Shown: in pieces, positions 28,845 through 35,162 of the stretch | How the letters are laid out: the number at the start of each line of letters is the position of its first letter | Position numbering within the stretch: the first letter of the stretch is position 1 | Assembly (NCBI RefSeq): GCF_003269275.1 | Contig: NZ_QLTS01000013.1 | Location: 1 to 35,162, forward strand | Reading direction: 5' to 3' | From: Phascolarctobacterium faecium DSM 14760 | Lineage (GTDB): Bacteria > Bacillota > Negativicutes > Acidaminococcales > Acidaminococcaceae | DNA length: 35,162 bases | Position numbers and translations under genes: made by a program | The notes under the pieces: model-generated | What the model was told of the DNA's origin: nothing | What the model saw: only the letters and a program-made list of their open reading frames with translations | Databases searched by the model: none

Positions 28845-30062
28845 ATGAATATTTTTCTCGTGATCGCTTTAGCAATGCTGCTGATCATCATCCTGCTGCG
28901 CCGCCACATCCCCATCGGTCCGGCGATCCTGGCAGGCGGCCTGCTGATCTGGGCTTTAGTAGCCCCTCAGTTCCATTATCTGGTCAGCGCCTTCACCACC
29001 ACGCTTACCATGCAGCGCACCTACGACCTGATCCTGGCGCTCTATTTTGTCATGTGCCTGGAAATCGAGCTGCGTACCAGCGGCGCTTTAGACGGAATGA
29101 TCCGCGCCCTGCAGCGCTTATTTGCCAGCGAAAAATTTACACTGGCCATTATGCCAGCTTTTCTCGGCCTGCTGCCTTCGCTGGGCGGCGCACGTTTTTC
29201 TGCGCCCATCGTCGAAGCGGCCAGCCGCAATACAGACCTTACCAAAGAACATAAAGCCGCCATCAATTTCTGGTTCCGGCATATCTTTGAATTTTCCAGT
29301 CCCATCATACCCGGCATGATCATGGCCTGCAGCATCGCCGGCGTTGCCTTCAGCGACTTTATCGCCCACCTGTGCTGGCTGACCCTGCTGGCATTTGCCC
29401 TGGGCTGGCTGGTGCTCATCCGGCCGCTGGATATGCCCGCTAACAGCAATGTAGATGTCGATCCGGCCGAACGCCGTCAGGACATTATGAACCTGGTACT
29501 GTCGCTTTCCCCGGTCGTAATCAACTTCATGCTGGTAGTTTTCTGCGACCTTAACGCCTCCACCGCTATGGCTCTGGTCACCTTCGCCATGATCCCGGTC
29601 CTGCGTATGACAAGCCGCGTCCTGAACATCAAAGAAGTTTTTACCGGCGCCTGCGACTGGAAAATGCTGATGAACGTTTTGTGCATCCTCTATTTTATCC
29701 AGATCCTGACCGATACCAACGTTCTGCATACCATCGTGGAAGATTTTAAAGCCTCACCGCTGCCCGTACCTGTCATTATCGCAGCTATCTCCTTTATTAT
29801 CGGCATCCTGACAGGTCTGTCACAGGGTCATGTAGCGATCGTTATGCCCATCGTAGCAGCCCTGTCGCCCGGTGACCTGAACCTGGCAGGCGTGGCCATG
29901 GCCTTCGGCGTAGCCGGACAAATGCTGACGCCGACCCATATGTGTTTTATCGTCACCCTGGATTATTTTAAAGCCGACTTCTTCAAGACCCTCAAACCGA
30001 TGTTTATTTTAGAAGTCATGCTGCTGACAGTATTCAGCATCTATACCTGGTTCACCTGGTAA
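28845..30062 (+). CDS. DUF401 family (TIGR00529-type) permease
   Basis: 405-aa polytopic inner-membrane protein with roughly ten hydrophobic segments. Family markers are the short N-terminal L-L-R-R-H-I-P-I-G-P-A-I-L-A-G-G, M-P-A-F-L-G-L-L-P-S-L-G-G-A-R-F-S-A-P-I-V near 105, F-W-F-R-H-I-F-E-F-S-S-P-I-I-P-G near 145, and a C-terminal repeat S-Q-G-H-V-A-I-V-M-P-I near 330. DUF401 belongs to the ion transporter superfamily, related to gluconate and anion permeases; its substrate is unknown. It is monocistronic, with ribosome binding site GAAGG and a terminator at 30079-30110. It is transcribed divergently from the Septu genes, and whether it has any link to defence is open. Confidence 0.88.
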   Translation: MNIFLVIALAMLLIIILLRRHIPIGPAILAGGLLIWALVAPQFHYLVSAFTTTLTMQRTYDLILALYFVMCLEIELRTSGALDGMIRALQRLFASEKFTLAIMPAFLGLLPSLGGARFSAPIVEAASRNTDLTKEHKAAINFWFRHIFEFSSPIIPGMIMACSIAGVAFSDFIAHLCWLTLLAFALGWLVLIRPLDMPANSNVDVDPAERRQDIMNLVLSLSPVVINFMLVVFCDLNASTAMALVTFAMIPVLRMTSRVLNIKEVFTGACDWKMLMNVLCILYFIQILTDTNVLHTIVEDFKASPLPVPVIIAAISFIIGILTGLSQGHVAIVMPIVAALSPGDLNLAGVAMAFGVAGQMLTPTHMCFIVTLDYFKADFFKTLKPMFILEVMLLTVFSIYTWFTW

Positions 30063-30078
30063 CAGACCTTATCTATAT

Positions 30079-30110
30079 AAAAAGGCCGGACTTAACAGTC
30101 CGGCCTTTTT
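30079..30110. terminator. Bidirectional intrinsic terminator
   Basis: AAAAAGGCCGGACT-TAAC-AGTCCGGCCTTTTT, a 14-bp perfect stem with T-runs for both strands, between the convergent DUF401 and DUF3887-like genes. Confidence 0.9.
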
Positions 30111-30129
30111 TATTGGGTTTTATTGATTT

Positions 30130-30552
30130 TTATTTCTGTACCGCCTTTACTTCCAACGGTACAAAAACGAATTCGCTCAGCTTACCGTTTTTATCGAAAC
30201 CATATACCGCGCGCACAGCCTGCTGCCTGCTGAAGCCTACAAGATACGTCAGGCGGTCGCCCTGGTCGAACCGCTCATAAACCGCAAAACGCACCGATTT
30301 CTGAATACCGAACTGTTCCTTCAGCTGCTTTTGCAAAGCGGCAAAATTAGCCGCCGTCATCTTCTCTGCCAGCTCCGGCACCATATCTACCTGCAGCTGC
30401 GTTACAGCCGCAGCATCGCCGCTGAGTACTGCCATAAACTTATCGGCCACCTTCTGCTGCCTGTTCAAGTCACTGCCATCTCCTGCCGCATAACACATAC
30501 CACTCACCACCATCATCAAAGTTAATATCAATAAGATTACTGTCTTTTTCAT
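30130..30552 (-). CDS. Exported DUF3887-like protein
   Basis: About 140-aa secreted or periplasmic protein. Signal peptide M-K-K-T-V-I-L-L-I-L-T-L-M-M-V-V-S-G-M-C-Y-A has a likely cleavage after C-Y-A. The mature part has helix-rich Q-Q-K-V-A-D-K-F-M-A-V-L-S-G-D and then strands V-R-F-A-V-Y-E-R-F, R-L-T-Y-L-V-G-F, A-V-R-A-V-Y-G-F-D-K-N-G-K-L-S-E-F-V-F-V-P-L, resembling DUF3887 (an NTF2-like fold of unknown role). Starts at 30552 or 30558 both fit. It begins 14-20 nt after the adhesin stop in the same direction and is thus probably co-expressed, so an accessory role in adhesin export or folding is conceivable. Confidence 0.75.
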   Translation of the reverse strand: MKKTVILLILTLMMVVSGMCYAAGDGSDLNRQQKVADKFMAVLSGDAAAVTQLQVDMVPELAEKMTAANFAALQKQLKEQFGIQKSVRFAVYERFDQGDRLTYLVGFSRQQAVRAVYGFDKNGKLSEFVFVPLEVKAVQK

Positions 30553-30572
30553 TACCATCCAACCCCCAACAT

Positions 30573-33500
30573 TTATTCTTCAGCCTCAGCTTGTTCAGGC
30601 TGCTGCCTGTCAGCAGTTTCTTCTATATATTTTTCTTTCAGCTGCGTATAATCAGCAGCCAGTTTCTCATAAGCAACATCACGCTTTTCATTATCAGCCT
30701 GCAAACGCCTGTTATCCTGCTCCAAAGCCGCCAGACGCTCCAGCACCCTGTTCAGTGTTTCCTGCTCAACGCCAGCAGCTTTGGCCGCTTCCTTCGCCCT
30801 GCGCTCTGCTTCCGGCAGCCTGTCCAGCGCTATGCTGATACCCATATTCATCATATGCTTGCTGCTGGTCGTCGATGCCCCGATACTCAGCATCGTCCGT
30901 TTGTCAGGGCGATAGAACCCGCCTACTGCCAGCGCCTGCTTGCCCTCATAACTGCCCATCGCCATTGCGAAATCCGCACGGCTGTTGGCGTTTTCAGGCT
31001 GCGGATGCAGACCTGCCAAAGCGGCGCTCAGTGCGCCCACTTCCTTGATCTCGACTCCCATACGGTTGACCCTGCCGTCCAGCTCTCGCATATCACTCTG
31101 CATACCTTCAATGGCGCTGCCTACTTCTATCGTGCTGCCGTCCTCGCGTTTCAAGGTCACTTCGCCGCTGCCGATCGTGGTGCCGCTGGTCTTGGTGACT
31201 TCTTTCTCGTTGCCGTCAGCGTCTTTTTCCGTAGTCGTCGTTGTTTTGCTGACGCTGATACTGTCGCCGGTCATCGTGGTCGTGCCGCTGGTGTCTTTAG
31301 TAACCTTTCCGTCTTTGTCAGTTACCTTATTGCTTGTGCTCAGCGTCATGCCTTTTTCATTCGTGCCGAAGCTGCTTTCCTTCACCGTCACATTGTCTTT
31401 GCTGTCGGTCGTGGTTTTGCTGGTCGTCACGCCGGTACCACCTGCCGAGGTATTATTGACGGTCTTGGTGCTTTCCTTACCGTCAGCCGAGGTTTTCTCA
31501 GCCGCCTGTGTCGTTCCGTTCACAGCGCTGGTCTTAAAGTCATTAGTCACTGTATTCCCGTCGGCATCAGCACCGCTCAAATGGTTGTTTACGGCGTCAG
31601 TCTGGTTAATAGTACCTCCGGCTACAGTTACCTTATTACCGTCTACGTATAACTCGTCCGTATCTATCCTGCCGGTAGTCACCTTATTGCCCTGGATCGT
31701 AGTATCCAGCTGACTGCCTGTGCCGTAAGCCGTATCACCGCTGTGGGTAAATTTGGCGCCGTCTGCCGAGGTATTGCTGAAACCGTAGTCGCCAGCTTTG
31801 CTGCTCAGGTTGCCGTTAGGGGCAACGCTGAATTTGGCTGTGCTGGTATCGCTGCTGCTGCTGACGCCGATATACAGTCCTTTATCCGTAATAAAGCCGT
31901 CGGTGTCGTTGACGACCGAGCTGTTTTTACCAACGTGGATACCGTCTTCATTGATCTTGACCTGATTCTTTTCGCCCTCGGCCACCAGAATACCGTCTTT
32001 ACTGATAACTGTTTTATTCTTTTCACCATCAGCGACAACGATCGAATCGCTGGCATTGACTTTATTAGTGTCAATACCGTCAGTAGTGATACTGGTATTG
32101 CCTTCGATGTTAGTAGTATCCCTGTCAGGCTTGTGGATGCCGCTGGTATTGGCACTGCTGCCACCGCCGCCCGTACCGCCGCCTCCTGTGCCGTTGTCTT
32201 CCAGCGATTTTACCCGCTGATCCAGCCAGCCAACGTCCACTCCGTCCACTTTACCGCCGCTCAGGCTCACGCCGCCGATTTTACCATCACTGCCAAAAAC
32301 AACGCCGTTGATACTGCTGACGCCTGTCACTGCGCCTGCGGCAAAATTTACGCCGCCGAGAGCAGCCGTCGCCGCTTCCAGGTTCGCTGTTTTCAAGCCG
32401 TCTTTAGTAAAACTGGTTGTGTCTTCGATTATTGTTTTGCCACTGTTTTCTACAACGTCAGTGCGTTTGATGCCGCCCATGTCGGCGGTAGCCACGCCAT
32501 CCTGTTCCAGGCTGTCCAGACGTTCCGACAATGCTTTGATACTGACGCCGCCTACACTCAAACCGTCAGTTGCGTTGCCGCTGATAGCGACGCCGTTCAG
32601 ATTGTCCGCCGTTACCGAGCCTGTTACCAGACTGGTGTGATCGATATGCGTACCGTCAGCATCGGCATATAAAGCAATGCCGCCGGCCGCTTTTTTACCT
32701 ACGTGGATACCGCTGGCATCTACTGTGACCTGCTTATCAGTGCCCTCACCGAAAATAATCGCATCATCTGTGATTTGAGTATGGGTTTTAGCACCCTCAT
32801 TGCCAATAACCACGCTGCCGCTGAACTTACTGCTTCCGGAAGCAGTATCATAACTCAGCCCTGCCGTTTTGCCAGTCACTTCATCCAGACCGCTTTGAAT
32901 ATCTGTTACGATCGCGCTGGTCGCCAGATCCTTCGTTGCTTCAACGATCTTCTCATTGATTTCGGTTTGCGTATACGCGTCAGCAATGCCGTAACCGGCC
33001 AGCGTAGTCGCTTTATCTGCCTTGCCGCTTTGCAGCTCCGTAACATCTTTTACCAGACCGCCATCAGCGTCACCAACTGTTGTTTTTAAAGTATCGACGT
33101 CACCTGCTTTAGCAAAGGCCGTATCCGCCGCTGCTTTGCTGTAAACGCTGTCGCTCTTAGCGTAATCAGCAAGTTTGGTGTCTACTGCTGTAGTAGTTGC
33201 GTAATCAGCGAACTTCGTATTCATATCTGTAGTAGTCGTATAATCAGCCAGCGCTGTTTTAGCAGCATATTTATCAGAAAGTTTTTGGCTTCCTTCTACA
33301 AATTCACCTGCTTTTACCGTACCGCTGGCAGTTACGGCATTAGTAGTGATGCCGCTGCTGCTGATCGCCGTATTGGTTTCGATAGTAGTCGTTGCCGTAT
33401 CCTGATTCCGGCCGATGCCTTTGGTATTATCGGTAACTACATCACCATTGCTCAGCGCCGTCAGGTCGATGCCGCCTACCATTACTTTCGATTCGTCTTT

Positions 33501-35162
33501 TTTGATCTCTATACCGTTGACAGTTTTAGCCGTTAAAGCGCCGTCATTGCCAAAGCCGAAGCCTGTTGCGCCGACTTTAAACTCTCCTGCCGTCAGTAAA
33601 GTCGCCGTCACGCCGCCAGTAAAGGTGGTAGTATTCTTGCCAGCGTCATAACTCATACCTGTAGCGGCTGTTTCCAAGGCTGCCGCTCTATTGCTCAACG
33701 CCGTATCTGCTGCCTGATAAGCGCTTTCAAGCGCTGTTTTAGCTGTGCCGATATCTGCCGTTACCTGCGTTTTAGTTGCCATATCGGCAGTTGCCGCAGT
33801 TATTTTTTCATCAGCAGCAGTCTTTGTATAAGCGTCGGTAATGCCGTAACCTGCTAAATCGGTCGCTTTCTTAGCTTTTTCATCAATGGCAGTATTCAGC
33901 TCTGTTTTTAAAGCCGTATCTGCTGCCGCAAAATCAGTCCGTATCTGCGTATCCGCTGCTTTGTAAGCAGTATCCAAAGCGCCTACTTTGGTATTGACTG
34001 CCGCCAACCCTGTAGTGCTGTCATTGACCGCCGTTTCCAAAGCTGCTGCCCTGCTGCCTAAAGCAGTATCGGCGCTGTCCAAAGCGCTCATTTTCGTATC
34101 ATAGGCAGTCTGTGCCACTTTTGCATCGATATTATTTTGCAAAGTCGTATCCGCTGCCGCAAAATCAGTCCGTATCTGCGTATCCGCTGCTTTGTAAGCA
34201 GTATCCAAAGCACTGACCGTCGTATTGGTCGCGTTAAGCTGCTTGCCTGTTACAGCTTCCGTACTGACAGCACTCAAAGCCGCGTCCGTCAGTCCGCTCA
34301 CTTTGCCGCCGCTCACTGTTACAGTTCCTACAGTTACTTTGCTGGCCGTCAGTCCTGCCGTCGTCAGTTTATTATTACCGTCTACCGTCAGACTGCCATT
34401 ATTCAAACTGCTGCTGCCCACTGCAAAACCCGTATTCTGTACTGTGGCTGCGCCCACCGTCAGCTTGCCGTTTTCCAGCGTTGTAGCTGTAGCACCGCTG
34501 ACCGTTGCTTTATTCGTTGTTATACCGCTGCTGCTGATCTTGGTGTTGGTTTCGATACTGGTAGTCGTCGTACCTGTCGTATCACGTTTGATACCTGCCG
34601 TATCGGCAGTGCCAACGCCGTCAGCACTGATGCTGTCAACAGTAGTTTTCAGCTCGCTCACATCCACGCCGCCCACTTTATAGTGATTGTCGACGCCTTT
34701 TTCCAATGTCACGCCGTTGAAGCTGTTATTGGTTATCGCAGCACCGTTAAATACGCTGGTGCCGCTGATACCTGCCGCCGCAACTGTCACGCCGTTATAA
34801 GTACCGGCATTGGACAGGTTACGGCTGGCGTCGATAGCAATATCGTCAATGCTGGAAACTCCTGTCATAACCCCCGCAGAAGCAAAGCCAACGCCGCCCA
34901 AAGTCGCCGCCGTACTGGTAATATTCGCCATCCCCGTCAGGTTATCGCCGGCAGTATTGAATTTTGCAGTCTTTGTTTCCAAAGCTGCTGACCTGCTACC
35001 TAAAGCAGTATCTGCTGCCTGATAAGCTCTTTCAAGCGCTGTTTTAGCTGTGCCGATATCTGCCGTTACCTGCGTTTTAGTTGCCATATCGGCAGTTGCC
35101 GCAGTTATTTTTTCATCAGCAGCAGTCTTTGTATAAGCGTCGGTAATGCCGTAACCTGAAGC
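30573..35162 (-). CDS. Trimeric autotransporter adhesin (YadA/Hia type), 3' part
   Basis: The last 1,529 codons of a surface adhesin; the frame stays open to the right edge, so the signal peptide and head are outside. The stalk is built of alanine/aspartate/threonine-rich coiled-coil repeats (D-T-A-Y-K-A-A-D-T-Q-I-R-T-D-F-A-A-A-D-T, twice) and about four copies of a beta module (G-I-x-R ... I-E-T-N-T-x-I-S-S-S-G-I-T-T-N). There is a Gly-Thr hinge (G-T-G-G-G-G-T-G-G-G-G-S-S) and a lysine-aspartate-threonine-rich stretch. The YadA anchor follows: G-A-L-S-A-A-L-A-G-L-H-P, A-M-G-S-Y-E-G-K-Q-A-L-A-V-G-G-F-Y-R-P, then L-S-I-G-A-S-T and M-N-M-G-I-S-I-A-L. Anchors normally end the protein; here 83 further residues form a coiled coil and acidic tail. 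Three such chains make one outer-membrane barrel. Confidence 0.92.
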   Translation of the reverse strand, partial: ASGYGITDAYTKTAADEKITAATADMATKTQVTADIGTAKTALERAYQAADTALGSRSAALETKTAKFNTAGDNLTGMANITSTAATLGGVGFASAGVMTGVSSIDDIAIDASRNLSNAGTYNGVTVAAAGISGTSVFNGAAITNNSFNGVTLEKGVDNHYKVGGVDVSELKTTVDSISADGVGTADTAGIKRDTTGTTTTSIETNTKISSSGITTNKATVSGATATTLENGKLTVGAATVQNTGFAVGSSSLNNGSLTVDGNNKLTTAGLTASKVTVGTVTVSGGKVSGLTDAALSAVSTEAVTGKQLNATNTTVSALDTAYKAADTQIRTDFAAADTTLQNNIDAKVAQTAYDTKMSALDSADTALGSRAAALETAVNDSTTGLAAVNTKVGALDTAYKAADTQIRTDFAAADTALKTELNTAIDEKAKKATDLAGYGITDAYTKTAADEKITAATADMATKTQVTADIGTAKTALESAYQAADTALSNRAAALETAATGMSYDAGKNTTTFTGGVTATLLTAGEFKVGATGFGFGNDGALTAKTVNGIEIKKDESKVMVGGIDLTALSNGDVVTDNTKGIGRNQDTATTTIETNTAISSSGITTNAVTASGTVKAGEFVEGSQKLSDKYAAKTALADYTTTTDMNTKFADYATTTAVDTKLADYAKSDSVYSKAAADTAFAKAGDVDTLKTTVGDADGGLVKDVTELQSGKADKATTLAGYGIADAYTQTEINEKIVEATKDLATSAIVTDIQSGLDEVTGKTAGLSYDTASGSSKFSGSVVIGNEGAKTHTQITDDAIIFGEGTDKQVTVDASGIHVGKKAAGGIALYADADGTHIDHTSLVTGSVTADNLNGVAISGNATDGLSVGGVSIKALSERLDSLEQDGVATADMGGIKRTDVVENSGKTIIEDTTSFTKDGLKTANLEAATAALGGVNFAAGAVTGVSSINGVVFGSDGKIGGVSLSGGKVDGVDVGWLDQRVKSLEDNGTGGGGTGGGGSSANTSGIHKPDRDTTNIEGNTSITTDGIDTNKVNASDSIVVADGEKNKTVISKDGILVAEGEKNQVKINEDGIHVGKNSSVVNDTDGFITDKGLYIGVSSSSDTSTAKFSVAPNGNLSSKAGDYGFSNTSADGAKFTHSGDTAYGTGSQLDTTIQGNKVTTGRIDTDELYVDGNKVTVAGGTINQTDAVNNHLSGADADGNTVTNDFKTSAVNGTTQAAEKTSADGKESTKTVNNTSAGGTGVTTSKTTTDSKDNVTVKESSFGTNEKGMTLSTSNKVTDKDGKVTKDTSGTTTMTGDSISVSKTTTTTEKDADGNEKEVTKTSGTTIGSGEVTLKREDGSTIEVGSAIEGMQSDMRELDGRVNRMGVEIKEVGALSAALAGLHPQPENANSRADFAMAMGSYEGKQALAVGGFYRPDKRTMLSIGASTTSSKHMMNMGISIALDRLPEAERRAKEAAKAAGVEQETLNRVLERLAALEQDNRRLQADNEKRDVAYEKLAADYTQLKEKYIEETADRQQPEQAEAEE
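33703..33853 (-). repeat. 151-bp direct repeat in the adhesin, copy 1
   Basis: Nearly identical to 35008-35158, 1,305 bp (435 codons) away; I see one mismatch (at the G/T after GATAAGC). Encodes the T-D-A-Y-T-K-T-A-A-D-E-K-I-T-A-A-T-A-D-M segment and what follows it. Confidence 0.9.
33922..33980 (-). repeat. 59-bp direct repeat in the adhesin, copy 1
   Basis: Identical to 34153-34211; the 231-bp offset equals 77 codons. Encodes A-L-D-T-A-Y-K-A-A-D-T-Q-I-R-T-D-F-A-A-A. Confidence 0.9.
34153..34211 (-). repeat. 59-bp direct repeat in the adhesin, copy 2
   Basis: Exact copy of 33922-33980, marking a 77-codon stalk unit. Confidence 0.9.
35008..35158 (-). repeat. 151-bp direct repeat in the adhesin, copy 2
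   Basis: Partner of 33703-33853. The offset is a multiple of three, so recombination between the copies would delete or add 435 codons in frame. Confidence 0.9.

Noticed and set aside
34137-34991. 284-codon plus-strand ORF, and others antisense to the adhesin (30591-31652, 30985-31713, 31743-32672)
   Set aside because: Long because the adhesin's repeated codons lack stops on the opposite strand. Low-complexity Ser/Val/Cys translations, with no ribosome binding sites.
32000-35162. CRISPR-like or minisatellite array suggested by repeats
   Set aside because: Repeats are in frame within one adhesin gene, of unequal length and spacing, and encode recurring protein modules.

Overview
The window looks like a chromosomal segment of a diderm Firmicute of the class Negativicutes (something near Phascolarctobacterium or Acidaminococcus is my guess). 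The reasons are Firmicute-type Shine-Dalgarno sites and promoters, a split methionine synthase, a tRNA with encoded CCA, and a trimeric autotransporter adhesin with a YadA anchor, which requires an outer membrane. Base composition is fairly uniform. I see no insertion sequence, integrase, prophage or CRISPR array.

Layout. Positions 1-143 hold the N-terminus of an SLC13-type permease leaving the window. An AT-rich gap to 1401 hides a small zinc-ribbon ORF (641-820) and an apparently decayed 5' extension (to 1054). A CNNM/CorC-type membrane protein (1402-2748, +) converges at a shared terminator on a minus-strand group: TVP38-type membrane protein, an unknown 85-aa protein and a CYTH-CHAD protein (2787-5267). 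Next come a complete branched-chain amino acid ABC transporter, livJ-H-M-G-F (5374-10104, minus), and the operon metF / methionine synthase reactivation protein / metH (10486-14334, minus). An orphan hybrid histidine kinase (14523-17798), a pair of half-size chromate-type transporters (17957-19105) and a MarR-linked module follow. That module holds a CxCPxC protein, a 24-aa ORF and marR, with two matching operators. After it lie tRNA-Ser(CGA), tadA, an ABC-F ATPase, and the sugar-nucleotide genes galE, galU and a phosphohexomutase. The right end holds a Septu-type anti-phage pair (ptuB, ptuA; 26601-28729, minus), a divergent DUF401 permease (28845-30062, +), a DUF3887-like exported protein and the 3' part of a large trimeric autotransporter adhesin that runs off the right edge.

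How the genes work together. MetF makes 5-methyl-THF, MetH uses it to methylate homocysteine, and the separate reactivation protein repairs oxidised cobalamin. The phosphohexomutase, GalU and GalE form a route from hexose-6-phosphate to UDP-glucose and UDP-galactose for surface polysaccharide. PtuA (ATPase) and PtuB (HNH nuclease) form a two-gene defence system sharing a divergent promoter region with the DUF401 permease. The exported DUF3887-like protein lies 14-20 nt downstream of the adhesin and is probably co-expressed with it.

The points most worth follow-up are the Septu pair with a divergent promoter built on one shared -35 hexamer, the 18-bp MarR operators with a consensus and apparently leaderless marR promoter, the 83-residue tail after the adhesin's beta-barrel, the adhesin/DUF3887 pairing, and the start-site conflict of the CorC-type gene. 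All family assignments come from reading motifs by eye; no database search was run.
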